Source of the DNA: Streptomyces graminofaciens
Lineage (GTDB): Bacteria; Actinomycetota; Actinomycetes; Streptomycetales; Streptomycetaceae
Direction of reading: 5' to 3'
NCBI RefSeq assembly: GCF_030294945.1
Contig: NZ_AP018448.1
Coordinates: 10,326,501 to 10,390,500 of the forward strand
Length of the DNA: 64,000 bases
Shown here: positions 1 to 8,798 of the stretch, piece after piece
Numbering within the stretch: the first letter of the stretch is position 1
Layout of the letters: the number at the start of each line of letters is the position of its first letter
The notes under the pieces: generated by a model
Databases searched by the model: none
Told to the model about the DNA's origin: nothing
Seen by the model: the letters and a program-made list of their open reading frames with translations, nothing else
Translations under genes and position numbers: made by a program

Positions 1-827
1 CCCTCACCGACGACGACCTGCGCGGTCTCCTGCGGCGCGCGCTGCACGACGAGCGCGGCCTCAAGAGCGCCGTCACCCTCCCCGAGGACACCGAGGACCA
101 CCTCCTGCGGATCGCCGGCGGCGACGCCCGCCGCGCCCTGACCGCCCTGGAGGCCGCGGCCGGCGCCGCCCTCGACAAGGGGGAGCAGGAGATCGGGCTC
201 CAGACCCTCGAGGAGACCGTCGACCGCGCCGCAGTGAAGTACGACCGCGACGGCGACCAGCACTACGACGTGGCCAGCGCCCTCATCAAGTCCATCCGCG
301 GTTCCGACGTCGACGCGGCCCTGCACTACCTGGCCCGCATGATCGAGGCCGGCGAGGACCCGCGCTTCATCGCCCGCCGTCTGATGATCTCCGCCAGCGA
401 GGACATCGGCCTCGCCGACCCCAACGCACTGCCGATAGCCGTCGCCGCCGCCCAGGCCGTCGCCATGATCGGCTTCCCCGAGGCCGCCCTCACCCTCAGC
501 CACGCCACCATCGCCCTGGCCCTCGCCCCCAAGTCCAACGCCGCGACGTCGGCCATCGGCGCCGCCATGGAGGACGTACGAAAAGGGCTGGCCGGATCAG
601 TGCCGCCGCACCTGAGGGACGGGCACTACAAGGGCGCCGCCAAGCTCGGCCACGCCCAGGGGTATGTGTACCCGCACGACCTGCCCGAGGGCATCGCCAC
701 CCAGCAGTACGCCCCGGACGCCCTCAAGGACCGGGAGTACTACACGCCGACCAGGCACGGAGCCGAGGCCCGCTATGCCGACGCGGTCGAATGGACCCGG
801 AAGCGCCTCGGGCGAAAGCAGTCCTGA
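1..827 (+). CDS. rarA: Replication-associated recombination protein A, 3' part (AAA+ ATPase)
   Basis: This is the C-terminal part of a RarA/MgsA family protein, a clamp-loader-like AAA+ ATPase that acts at stalled replication forks. The reading frame is open from base 3, so the gene begins upstream of the window; an internal ATG at 234 is not its start. The visible 274 residues include the end of the AAA+ lid, with [17 protein letters not shown] as a sensor-2-like helix, then the tetramerisation region with [19 protein letters not shown] and [20 protein letters not shown], both typical of RarA. The C-terminus contains YKYPHD-like residues ([16 protein letters not shown]) seen in the family. 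The N-terminal Walker motifs lie outside the window. A 302-bp gap separates it from rpsD. Confidence 0.93.
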   Translation, partial: LTDDDLRGLLRRALHDERGLKSAVTLPEDTEDHLLRIAGGDARRALTALEAAAGAALDKGEQEIGLQTLEETVDRAAVKYDRDGDQHYDVASALIKSIRGSDVDAALHYLARMIEAGEDPRFIARRLMISASEDIGLADPNALPIAVAAAQAVAMIGFPEAALTLSHATIALALAPKSNAATSAIGAAMEDVRKGLAGSVPPHLRDGHYKGAAKLGHAQGYVYPHDLPEGIATQQYAPDALKDREYYTPTRHGAEARYADAVEWTRKRLGRKQS

Positions 828-1129
828 ACCCCCTGTAGACTTCTGCTCAGTGCTGTGTCCCGTGTCCGGCTCCGGTCGGCGCCTCAGGCGGGACATCCAG
901 CCGGATCCTCGGATCCAGGAGCGTCGCGCACCGTCGTAGGTGTCGCGGGCAGCCCACCACCACTCGGAGTTCCGGGACCGGTCGGTGGGCCGTTCGTGTG
1001 CTGCATGTATGTGCCCAGACCAGGGGAGCGGCTACCCGACAAGTCCCTTGTGGACCTGGCGGGATTCCCCGGCTGCGGATGCGACCTCCCGTAACCCTGA
1101 GGCAGCCGAACAGAGGAAAAGGAAAAGAA
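828..1129 (+). other. Intergenic region, rpsD leader
   Basis: This 302-bp gap should hold the rpsD promoter and a long 5' leader. TAGACT at 836-841 fits a HrdB -10 hexamer, but no good -35 lies 17-18 bp upstream, so it is only a weak candidate. The run GAGGAAAAGGAAAAG just before the GTG serves as a purine-rich ribosome binding site. S4 genes in other bacteria are controlled by S4 binding the leader; I cannot establish a matching structure here. Confidence 0.4.
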
Positions 1130-1744
1130 GTGGCGAACCAGTCCCGCCCCAAGGTCAAGAAGTCGCGTGCCCTCGGCATCGCGCTGACCCCGAAGGCCGT
1201 CAAGTACTTCGAGGCCCGCCCCTACCCGCCGGGCGAGCACGGCCGCGGCCGCAAGCAGAACTCGGACTACAAGGTCCGTCTGCTCGAGAAGCAGCGCCTC
1301 CGCGCCCAGTACGACGTGTCCGAGCGCCAGCTCGTCCGCGCCTACGAGCGTGCCTCCAAGGTTCAGGGCAAGACCGGTGAGGCCCTGATCATCGAGCTCG
1401 AGCGCCGTCTCGACGCTCTGGTCCTGCGTTCGGGCATCGCCCGCACGATCTACCAGGCCCGCCAGATGGTCGTCCACGGCCACATCGAGGTCAACGGCCA
1501 CAAGGTCGACAAGCCGTCCTTCCGCGTCAAGCCGGACGACGTCGTCATGGTCCGCGAGCGCAGCCGTGAGAAGTCGCTCTTCCAGGTCGCCCGCGAGGGT
1601 GGCTTCGCCGCCGACGGCGAGACCCCCCGTTACCTCCAGGTGAACCTCAAGGCCCTGGCGTTCCGCCTGGACCGCGAGCCGAACCGCAAGGAAGTTCCGG
1701 TCATCTGCGACGAGCAGCTGGTCGTCGAGTACTACGCCCGTTGA
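1130..1744 (+). CDS. rpsD: 30S ribosomal protein S4 (zinc-free form)
   Basis: Ribosomal protein S4 is a primary 16S rRNA binder and nucleates the 30S body. The protein has 204 residues starting at GTG 1130, [19 protein letters not shown], preceded by a purine-rich ribosome binding site; longer in-frame starts upstream lack one. The N-terminal half lacks the four-cysteine zinc knuckle of C+ S4 proteins, and the only cysteine is near the C-terminus (VICDEQ). The S4 RNA-binding domain lies at about residues 93-155 ([22 protein letters not shown]). It stands alone, away from the alpha operon with rpsM, rpsK and rpoA where many bacteria keep it. A hairpin follows the stop codon. Confidence 0.97.
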   Translation: MANQSRPKVKKSRALGIALTPKAVKYFEARPYPPGEHGRGRKQNSDYKVRLLEKQRLRAQYDVSERQLVRAYERASKVQGKTGEALIIELERRLDALVLRSGIARTIYQARQMVVHGHIEVNGHKVDKPSFRVKPDDVVMVRERSREKSLFQVAREGGFAADGETPRYLQVNLKALAFRLDREPNRKEVPVICDEQLVVEYYAR

Positions 1745-1781
1745 TCCTTCGACGGACGTAGTACGTACGTACCGAGCGTCG

Positions 1782-1824
1782 GCCCGTCGTCCCTCAGCCC
1801 TTCGCGGCGAGCGGGACGGCGGGC
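1782..1824 (+). terminator. Hairpin downstream of rpsD
   Basis: GCCCGTCGTCCC at 1782-1793 pairs with GGGACGGCGGGC at 1813-1824 over 12 positions with one G-U wobble, leaving a 19-nt loop. No T-run follows, which is common for Streptomyces terminators. Confidence 0.5.
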
Positions 1825-1929
1825 TTCCGCCGTTCACGCGGTACGTATTAATGCGGTACGGACCGGTACCCCCGGCGCGATAGGCTCGGGACACGACTTT
1901 TCGATGTTCAGGCATGTTCCAGGGAGCGG

Positions 1930-2373
1930 GTGCACACAGTGTCCGGTGGAGAGGTGGCCGGGATCCTGGTGGCCGTCTTCTGGGCGATCCTGGTGTCCTT
2001 CCTCGCCGTCGCGCTGGCGAGGCTGGCCCAGACGCTCAAGGCGACCACCAAGCTCGTCGCGGACGTGACCGACCAGGCAGTCCCCCTCCTCGCCGACGCC
2101 TCCACGGCCGTCCGCTCCGCGCAGACCCAGATCGAGCGGGTCGACGCCATCGCCTCCGACGTCCAGGAAGTCACGTCGAACGCCTCGGCGCTCTCCACGA
2201 CCGTCGCGTCCACGTTCGGCGGCCCCCTGGTCAAGGTCGCGGCCTTCGGCTACGGCGTCCGCCGGGCCATCGGCGGCCGCAAGGAAGGCGCACCCGCCAA
2301 GGAACCCCGGCGTACCGTCATTGTGGGCCGCACCGTCGCGGGCGCGCGACGCGACAAGCGGAAGAAGGGCTGA
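1930..2373 (+). CDS. DUF948 domain-containing membrane protein
   Basis: This is a 147-residue protein with one N-terminal membrane segment, GEVAGILVAVFWAILVSFLAVALARL, followed by a soluble helical stretch rich in heptad-like A/V/T positions (TQIERVDAIASDVQEVTSNASAL) and a basic tail ending DKRKKG. The layout matches DUF948 proteins, which resemble small membrane-anchored coiled coils of unknown role. AGGGAG at 1921-1926 could serve either GTG 1930 (spacing 3) or GTG 1939 (MSGGEVAGIL, spacing 12), so the first three residues are uncertain. The next gene starts 7 bp after its stop, and both precede alaS, so the three genes are probably co-transcribed. Confidence 0.8.
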   Translation: MHTVSGGEVAGILVAVFWAILVSFLAVALARLAQTLKATTKLVADVTDQAVPLLADASTAVRSAQTQIERVDAIASDVQEVTSNASALSTTVASTFGGPLVKVAAFGYGVRRAIGGRKEGAPAKEPRRTVIVGRTVAGARRDKRKKG

Positions 2374-2380
2374 GCGAGCG

Positions 2381-2755
2381 ATGTTCCGCCGTACGTTCTG
2401 GTTCACCACTGGGGTGGCCGCCGGAGTGTGGGCGACCACCAAGGTCAACCGCAAGCTCAAGCAGCTCACCCCCGAACACCTCGCCGCCCAGGCCACCAAC
2501 AAGGCGATCGAGGCGGGGAACAGGCTCAAGGACCGGGCGGTCGGGTTCGCACACGACGTCCGCGACAACATGGCCCAGCGGGAAGCCGAACTGGGCGAGG
2601 CGCTCGGGATCGACGCCGACCCCGATCAGCTCCCCGAGCTTCCCGTCCCCCGGCGCATCGCCGCCATCGAGAACAGCAACACCCCGAAGTACAGCAGGAA
2701 TCCGAGGTACGTCGACAGCACGCCGTACCCGTACAACCGGAATGAGGACCACTGA
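2381..2755 (+). CDS. Small conserved protein (DUF6167-like)
   Basis: This 124-residue protein starts at ATG 2381, [20 protein letters not shown]. The N-terminus has a short hydrophobic stretch ([17 protein letters not shown]) that could be a weak membrane anchor. A charged helical middle and a tyrosine/asparagine-rich tail ([14 protein letters not shown]) follow. I associate it from memory with the actinobacterial DUF6167 family, which has no known function. Its TGA overlaps the alaS start as TGATG, giving translational coupling, so it very likely belongs to the alaS transcription unit. The conserved link with the DUF948 gene suggests the two proteins work together at the membrane, which is inference only. 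Confidence 0.75.
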   Translation: MFRRTFWFTTGVAAGVWATTKVNRKLKQLTPEHLAAQATNKAIEAGNRLKDRAVGFAHDVRDNMAQREAELGEALGIDADPDQLPELPVPRRIAAIENSNTPKYSRNPRYVDSTPYPYNRNEDH

Positions 2756-5427
2756 TGGAGTCGGCTGAAATCCGCCGCCGCTGGTTGAGCTTCTTCGAGG
2801 AGCGCGGTCACACCGTCGTCCCTTCGGCGTCGCTCATCGCGGACGACCCGACTCTGCTCCTGGTCAACGCGGGCATGGTCCCCTTCAAGCCGTACTTCCT
2901 CGGTGAGGTCAAGCCCTCCTTCGCCCGCGCCACCAGCGTGCAGAAGTGCGTCCGTACGCCGGACATCGAAGAGGTCGGCAAGACCACCCGGCACGGCACG
3001 TTCTTCCAGATGTGCGGCAACTTCTCCTTCGGCGACTACTTCAAGGAAGGCGCCATCAAGCACGCCTGGGAGCTGCTCACCAGCCCCCAGGACAAGGGTG
3101 GTTACGGCCTGGAGCCGGAGAAGCTCTGGATCACCGTCTACAAGGACGACGACGAGGCCGAGCGCATCTGGCACGAGCAGATCGGCGTGCCCAAGGAGCG
3201 CATCCAGCGCCTCGGCAAGAAGGACAACTACTGGTCCATGGGCGTCCCCGGCCCGTGCGGCCCGTGTTCCGAGATCAACTACGACCGCGGTCCGGAGTTC
3301 GGCGTCGAGGGCGGCCCGGCCGTCAACGACGAGCGGTACGTGGAGATCTGGAACCTGGTCTTCATGCAGTACGAGCGCGGCGAGGGCACCTCGAAGGAGG
3401 ACTTCGAGATCCTCGGCGAGCTGCCCAGCAAGAACATCGACACCGGCCTCGGCCTGGAGCGCCTCGCCATGATTCTGCAGGGCGTGCAGAACATGTACGA
3501 GATCGACACCTCCATGGCCGTCATCGACAAGGCCACCGAACTCACCGGTGTCCGATACGGCGACGCCCACGAGTCGGACGTCTCCCTGCGCGTGGTCACC
3601 GACCACATCCGCACCGCCGTGATGCTCATCGGTGACGGCGTCACCCCCGGCAACGAGGGCCGGGGCTATGTCCTGCGCCGCATCATGCGCCGCGCCATCC
3701 GCAACATGCGGCTGCTCGGTGCCACGGGCCCGGTCGTCCAGGACCTCATCGACGTCGTCATCGCCATGATGGGCCAGCAGTACCCCGAGCTGATCACCGA
3801 CCGCGAGCGCATCGAGAAGGTCGCCCTCGCCGAGGAGAACGCCTTCCTCAAGACTCTGAAGGCCGGCACCAACATCCTCGACACCGCTGTGACGGAGACC
3901 AAGGCCTCCGGTGGCCAGGTCCTCGCCGGCGACAAGGCGTTTCTGCTCCACGACACCTGGGGTTTCCCGATCGACCTCACCCTGGAGATGGCCGCCGAGC
4001 AGGGCCTCTCCGTGGACGAGGACGGCTTCCGCCGCCTGATGAAGGAGCAGCGGGACCGCGCCAAGGCCGACGCCCGCGCCAAGAAGACCGGCCACGCCGA
4101 CCTCGGCGCCTACCGCGAGATCGCCGACGCCGCCGGGGAGACCGAGTTCATCGGCTACTCGGACACCGAGGGCGAGTCGACGGTCGTCGGCATCCTCGTA
4201 GACGGGCTGTCCTCGCCCGCCGCCACCGAGGGCGACGAGGTCGAGATCGTCCTCGACCGCACCCCCTTCTACGCTGAGGGCGGCGGTCAGATCGGTGACA
4301 CCGGCCGGATCAAGGTCGACTCCGGTGCCGTCATCGAGATCCGTGACTGCCAGAAGCCGGTCCCGGGCGTGTACGTCCACAAGGGCGTCGTCCAGGTCGG
4401 CGAGGTGACCGTCGGCGCCAAGGCCCAGGCCTCGATCGACGGCCGTCGCCGCACGGCCATCGCCCGCGCCCACTCCGCCACGCACCTCACCCACCAGGCC
4501 CTGCGTGACGCCCTCGGCCCGACGGCCGCCCAGGCCGGTTCCGAGAACCAGCCCGGCCGTTTCCGCTTCGACTTCGGTTCCCCGTCCGCCGTTCCGACGG
4601 CCGTGATGACCGATGTCGAGCAGAAGATCAACGAGGTGCTCGCCCGCGACCTGGACGTGCACGCGGAGATCCTGAGCCTCGACGAGGCCAAGAAGCAGGG
4701 CGCCATCGCCGAGTTCGGCGAGAAGTACGGCGAGCGCGTCCGCGTCGTCACCATCGGCGACTTCTCCAAGGAGCTGTGCGGCGGCACGCACGTGCACAAC
4801 ACCTCGCAGCTCGGCCTGGTCAAGCTGCTCGGTGAGTCGTCCATCGGCTCCGGGGTACGCCGTATCGAGGCCTTGGTCGGCGTCGACGCCTACAACTTCC
4901 TCGCCCGTGAGCACACGGTCGTCGCCCAGCTCCAGGAGCTGATCAAGGGCCGCCCGGAGGAGCTTCCGGAGAAGGTCTCCGCCATGCTCGGCAAGCTGAA
5001 GGACGCCGAGAAGGAGATCGAGAAGTTCCGCGCGGAGAAGGTGCTGCAGGCCGCCGGCGGTCTCGCCGAGTCCGCCAAGGACGTACGCGGTATCGCTCTG
5101 GTGACCGGCCAGGTCCCGGACGGCACGAACGCCGACGACCTGCGCAAGCTCGTCCTCGACGTGCGTGGCCGCATCCAGGGCGGGCGGGCCGCCGTGGTCG
5201 CCCTGTTCACCACGGCCAATGGCAAGCCGCTGACGGTCATCGCCACCAACGAGGCCGCCCGCGAGCGCGGTCTCAAGGCCGGCGACCTGGTCCGCGTGGC
5301 CGCCAAGACCCTCGGCGGCGGCGGTGGCGGCAAGCCCGACGTCGCCCAGGGCGGTGGCCAGAACCCGGCCGCCATCGGCGAGGCCGTGGACGCGGTCGAG
5401 CGCCTGGTCGCCGAGACGGCCAAGTGA
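2755..5427 (+). CDS. alaS: Alanine--tRNA ligase
   Basis: Alanyl-tRNA synthetase of 890 residues, the usual length, charges tRNA-Ala in the cytoplasm. The N-terminal catalytic class II domain begins [19 protein letters not shown] and contains the motif 2 region [18 protein letters not shown]. The editing domain has its zinc ligands intact: H573 and H577 in HSATH, C675 and H679 in CGGTH. The C-Ala domain ends with a glycine-rich nucleotide-binding loop, [15 protein letters not shown]. The ATG at 2755 overlaps the preceding stop, and its own stop overlaps the ruvX start (GTGA), placing it inside a coupled operon. Confidence 0.98.
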   Translation: MESAEIRRRWLSFFEERGHTVVPSASLIADDPTLLLVNAGMVPFKPYFLGEVKPSFARATSVQKCVRTPDIEEVGKTTRHGTFFQMCGNFSFGDYFKEGAIKHAWELLTSPQDKGGYGLEPEKLWITVYKDDDEAERIWHEQIGVPKERIQRLGKKDNYWSMGVPGPCGPCSEINYDRGPEFGVEGGPAVNDERYVEIWNLVFMQYERGEGTSKEDFEILGELPSKNIDTGLGLERLAMILQGVQNMYEIDTSMAVIDKATELTGVRYGDAHESDVSLRVVTDHIRTAVMLIGDGVTPGNEGRGYVLRRIMRRAIRNMRLLGATGPVVQDLIDVVIAMMGQQYPELITDRERIEKVALAEENAFLKTLKAGTNILDTAVTETKASGGQVLAGDKAFLLHDTWGFPIDLTLEMAAEQGLSVDEDGFRRLMKEQRDRAKADARAKKTGHADLGAYREIADAAGETEFIGYSDTEGESTVVGILVDGLSSPAATEGDEVEIVLDRTPFYAEGGGQIGDTGRIKVDSGAVIEIRDCQKPVPGVYVHKGVVQVGEVTVGAKAQASIDGRRRTAIARAHSATHLTHQALRDALGPTAAQAGSENQPGRFRFDFGSPSAVPTAVMTDVEQKINEVLARDLDVHAEILSLDEAKKQGAIAEFGEKYGERVRVVTIGDFSKELCGGTHVHNTSQLGLVKLLGESSIGSGVRRIEALVGVDAYNFLAREHTVVAQLQELIKGRPEELPEKVSAMLGKLKDAEKEIEKFRAEKVLQAAGGLAESAKDVRGIALVTGQVPDGTNADDLRKLVLDVRGRIQGGRAAVVALFTTANGKPLTVIATNEAARERGLKAGDLVRVAAKTLGGGGGGKPDVAQGGGQNPAAIGEAVDAVERLVAETAK

Positions 5428-5927
5428 GCACAACACATCACAACAGCGAAGACGGCCCGGTCATGCGCCGCGGCCGTCGGCTCGCGATCGACGTCGGGGA
5501 CGCCCGGATCGGGGTCGCCTCGTGCGACCCCGACGGGATCCTCGCCACCCCGGTCGAGACGGTCCCCGGACGTGACGTCCCCGCAGCCCAGCGGCGATTG
5601 GGACAACTCGTCGAGGAGTACGAACCGATCGAGGTCGTCGTCGGACTCCCTCGCTCCCTCAAGGGGGGCGAGGGCCCGGCGGCGGTGAAGGTCCGAGGCT
5701 TTGCTCAGCAACTGGCCCGCATGATCGCCCCCGTTCCAGTGAGACTTCTCGACGAGAGGATGACCACAGTGACGGCCGGCCAGGGATTGCGCGCCTCGGG
5801 CGTGAAATCCAAGAAGGGCCGATCGGTGATTGACCAGGCAGCAGCCGTGATCATTCTTCAACAGGCCCTGGAATCCGAAAGGGTGTCAGGTAAAGCTCCG
5901 GGCGAGGGCGTCGAAGTGGTCATCTGA
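5424..5927 (+). CDS. ruvX: Holliday junction resolvase-like RNase H-fold protein RuvX/YqgF
   Basis: This 167-residue member of the YqgF/RuvX family is implicated in 16S rRNA 5' processing and possibly Holliday junction cleavage. The RNase H-fold acidic residues are present in [20 protein letters not shown] (first Asp), [14 protein letters not shown] (Glu) and [12 protein letters not shown] (last Asp). GTG 5424 overlaps the alaS stop as GTGA. An internal ATG at 5463 ([13 protein letters not shown]) matches the usual family start better, so the first 13 residues may not be translated. Gene order alaS-ruvX-mltG-aroE is common across bacteria and supports the call. Confidence 0.92.
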   Translation: MSTTHHNSEDGPVMRRGRRLAIDVGDARIGVASCDPDGILATPVETVPGRDVPAAQRRLGQLVEEYEPIEVVVGLPRSLKGGEGPAAVKVRGFAQQLARMIAPVPVRLLDERMTTVTAGQGLRASGVKSKKGRSVIDQAAAVIILQQALESERVSGKAPGEGVEVVI

Positions 5928-6051
5928 TCGCGATACGGTAACGTTCCGCGCGATGCGGTGGTGTTCGAACAGCCACCGCACAAAAAGAGGCGGGGACGGA
6001 AGCCGAGCCACAACCCCCGCGTGATTGCCGCCTCGCGGCTCTAGGGGATCG

Positions 6052-7827
6052 ATGACTGAGTATGGCCGGGGCCCAGGCTCCGAACCGTGGCATCCGGACG
6101 ACCCGTTGTACGGGGACGGCGGATGGGACGGACAGCAGGCCCACCTGGGCCAGCAGTCCTCCTACGGCGGCCAGCCACAGCAGCACTACCCGGAGCAGCA
6201 GCACCAGCAGCAGTACGACCAGGTCAACGGCGGCTGGGGCAACGGCACCCAGGACGCCTACGCGCAGCAGCAGTACCAGCAGGAATACGGCGACCCCGGT
6301 CAGCAGCAGTACCCGGGCCAGTATCAGCAGCAACACCCGCATCATCAGCAGCAGTACGGCAACGGCGGCTGGGACAACGGGGCGCAGTCGGGGCCACATA
6401 TGCACCCGCAGGCCGCATATGCAGCCGACCCGGTCGACCCCTACGGGGGCCAGGGCATGGCTTACGGCGGCGCGGAGCAGCCCGACCTCTACAGCACACC
6501 CGACGCGTATCCGCCGCCGGAGCCGCCATCACGCCGTCGTGCCGAGCCGGAGCCCGCACCCGTCCCGGAGCAGCAGCAGGCCGAGGAGCGGCAGGACTGG
6601 GATCCGGGGCCGGACCAGGGCGAGCACGCGTTCTTCGCGCGTAGCGGCGATGACGACGACGAGGACGAAGCCGAGGAGCGCGCCGGTCGCGGTGGCCGCA
6701 AGAGCCGGGGTGGCAAGTCCGGGAAGTCGGGGAAGACCGGCAAGAAGCGGCGCAGTGGCTTGGCTTGCCTGGTGGTTGTTCTTGTTCTCGGTGGCGGTAT
6801 CGGCGGAGTCGGCTATTTCGGCTACCAGTTCTATCGGGATCGTTTCGGCGCGGACCCCGATTACGTGGGGGACGGTACGAGCGAGACGGTGACCGTCGTC
6901 ATCCCTAAGGACACTTTCGGTTCGGTGATCGGGCAGAAGCTGAAAGCGGCGGGTGTCGTGAAAAGCGTCGACGCGTTTGTGACCGCGCAGGCGAATAATC
7001 CCGACGGGGCGAAAATTCAAGCGGGCGTCTACCTGATGAAGAAGGAGATGTCTGCGGCGAGCGCCGTCGCCCTGATGCTCGACCCGAAGAGCCAGAACAA
7101 CTTCACCGTCATCGAAGGTGATCGAAACGCTCAGGTCTACGCCAAGATCGACAAGGAACTCGGTCTCAAGAAGGGCACGACCAAGGACGTGGCCAAGAAG
7201 GAATGGCCGACGCTCGGCCTTCCTGACTGGGCGAACGACAACGAGGACATCAAGGATCCGCTGGAAGGGTTCCTCTATCCGTCGACGTATCCGGTCTCCA
7301 AGGGCATGAAGCCCAAGGAGGTCCTGAAGGAAATGGTCTCCCTCGCCAAGGCGAAGTACGAGGAACTCGACCTGGAGGACAAGGCCGAGGATCTGAACCT
7401 CGACAATCCGCTGCAGATACTGACCGTGGCGAGCCTCGTCCAGGCCGAGGGAGACAACAAGAAGGACTTCGAGAAGGTCGCCCGGGTCGTCTACAACCGG
7501 CTCAAGGAGAACAACACCGAGACGTACGGTCTGCTCGACTTCGACTCGACCGTGAACTACCTGCGCGGTAAGTCTGAGCTGGCCACGGGATCGGTCAACT
7601 CGTTGCGGCAGATCGACGACCCGTACAACACGTACAAGGAAAAGGGTCTGCCGCCCGGGCCGATCGGCAACCCGGGTGAGCTGGCGATCAAGGCTGCTCT
7701 GAAGCCGGCCAAGGGTGACTGGTACTACTTCGTCTCGCTCAAGAGCGGTAAGACGCTGTTCGCCGAGACCAACGCCGAGCACAACCGCAATCGCGAGCTG
7801 TACCTGAAGGAACAGAACGGACAATGA
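6052..7827 (+). CDS. mltG: Endolytic murein transglycosylase MltG with Gln-rich cytoplasmic tail
   Basis: MltG cleaves nascent glycan strands inside the chain and is thought to terminate peptidoglycan polymerisation. The 591-residue protein is much longer than the usual 330-350 because of a low-complexity N-terminal region of about 200 residues, rich in Gln, Tyr, Gly and Pro. A Lys/Gly basic stretch and one membrane segment (LACLVVVLVLGGGIGGVGYF, about residues 239-258) follow, then the extracytoplasmic YceG/LysM-like domain. Catalytic-region motifs are visible: SLVQAEGD carrying the essential Glu, VYNRL, LDFDSTVNY and LPPGPIGNPG. ATG 6052 has AGGGG a few bases upstream; a TTG at 6025 is less likely. 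The stop overlaps the aroE start. Confidence 0.94.
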   Translation: MTEYGRGPGSEPWHPDDPLYGDGGWDGQQAHLGQQSSYGGQPQQHYPEQQHQQQYDQVNGGWGNGTQDAYAQQQYQQEYGDPGQQQYPGQYQQQHPHHQQQYGNGGWDNGAQSGPHMHPQAAYAADPVDPYGGQGMAYGGAEQPDLYSTPDAYPPPEPPSRRRAEPEPAPVPEQQQAEERQDWDPGPDQGEHAFFARSGDDDDEDEAEERAGRGGRKSRGGKSGKSGKTGKKRRSGLACLVVVLVLGGGIGGVGYFGYQFYRDRFGADPDYVGDGTSETVTVVIPKDTFGSVIGQKLKAAGVVKSVDAFVTAQANNPDGAKIQAGVYLMKKEMSAASAVALMLDPKSQNNFTVIEGDRNAQVYAKIDKELGLKKGTTKDVAKKEWPTLGLPDWANDNEDIKDPLEGFLYPSTYPVSKGMKPKEVLKEMVSLAKAKYEELDLEDKAEDLNLDNPLQILTVASLVQAEGDNKKDFEKVARVVYNRLKENNTETYGLLDFDSTVNYLRGKSELATGSVNSLRQIDDPYNTYKEKGLPPGPIGNPGELAIKAALKPAKGDWYYFVSLKSGKTLFAETNAEHNRNRELYLKEQNGQ

Positions 7828-8660
7828 GCCGCACCGACAGCAACCGCCGGGCCGCAGTGCTCGGTTCCCCCATCGCCCACTCGCTCTCCCCGGTACTGCA
7901 CCGGGCCGCGTACGAGGCGCTGGGACTCGTCGACTGGTCGTACGACCGGTTCGAGGTCGACGAGGAGGCGCTGCCCGGGTTCGTCGAGAAGCTCGGGCCG
8001 GAATGGGCGGGGCTGTCGCTGACGATGCCGCTCAAGAGGGCTGTCATTCCGCTGCTGGACGAGATCAGCGAGACGGCGACCTCGGTGGAGACCGTCAACA
8101 CGCTGCTGTTCACGGAGGACGGACGGCGCGTCGGCGACAACACCGACATCCCCGGGATGGTCGCCGCGCTGCGCGAGCGGGGCATCGAGCAGGTGGAGTC
8201 CGCCGCGATCCTCGGCGCGGGGGCGACGGCCTCGTCCGCGCTGGCCGCGCTCGCACGGATCTGCACCGGCGAGGTCGTGACGTACGTACGCGGTGAGGCG
8301 CGGGCCGCCGAGATGCGGCAGTGGGGCGAGCGGCTGGACATCGAGGTGCGTACGGCGGACTGGGCGGACGCCGGGCAGGCGCTGCGGGCCCCGCTGGTCG
8401 TCGCCACGACCCCGGCCGGGGCGACGGACGCGCTGTCGGGTGCCGTACCTGAGAAGCCCGCGACGCTGTTCGACGTGCTCTACGACCCGTGGCCGACGGA
8501 GCTGGCGGCGCGCTGGTCCGCGTACGGCGGTGCCGTGGTCAGCGGGCTCGATCTGCTGGTCCACCAGGCGGTGTTGCAGGTGGAGCTGATGACGGGGCGG
8601 AAGCCGGCGCCGGTGGCGGCCATGCGGAAGGCCGGGGAGCAGGCACTGGCCGCCCGCTGA
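7824..8660 (+). CDS. aroE: Shikimate dehydrogenase
   Basis: Reduces 3-dehydroshikimate to shikimate with NADPH, the fourth step of the shikimate pathway. It has 278 residues, normal for AroE. The substrate domain starts RAAVLGSPIAHSLSPVLHRAAY, with the two serines that bind the shikimate carboxylate. The catalytic lysine is in LTMPLKRAVIP and the catalytic Asp in GDNTDIPGMV. The nucleotide-binding glycine loop is AILGAGATASSALAAL, and the C-terminal GLDLLVHQAVLQ is typical. The ATG overlaps the mltG stop (ATGA). The other aro genes lie 3 kb downstream beyond the molybdenum hydroxylase pair, so aroE is probably not co-transcribed with them. Confidence 0.97.
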   Translation: MSRTDSNRRAAVLGSPIAHSLSPVLHRAAYEALGLVDWSYDRFEVDEEALPGFVEKLGPEWAGLSLTMPLKRAVIPLLDEISETATSVETVNTLLFTEDGRRVGDNTDIPGMVAALRERGIEQVESAAILGAGATASSALAALARICTGEVVTYVRGEARAAEMRQWGERLDIEVRTADWADAGQALRAPLVVATTPAGATDALSGAVPEKPATLFDVLYDPWPTELAARWSAYGGAVVSGLDLLVHQAVLQVELMTGRKPAPVAAMRKAGEQALAAR

Positions 8661-8798
8661 ACGGGGCGTACGCCGGGGAGCGAAGTGGCGTGCACCGGAC
8701 TGTGATGATTATGTGAAGCCGCCTGTACCTGGGAGTAACCAGCGGCGATCATCACGGGGCGGCCCGGCGACGCAGGCGGGTCGTCGAACGGAGCTCCC

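Noticed and set aside
836..841. TAGACT as the rpsD promoter -10
   Set aside because: No acceptable -35 lies 17-18 bp upstream, so it is mentioned only as a weak candidate and not annotated as a promoter.
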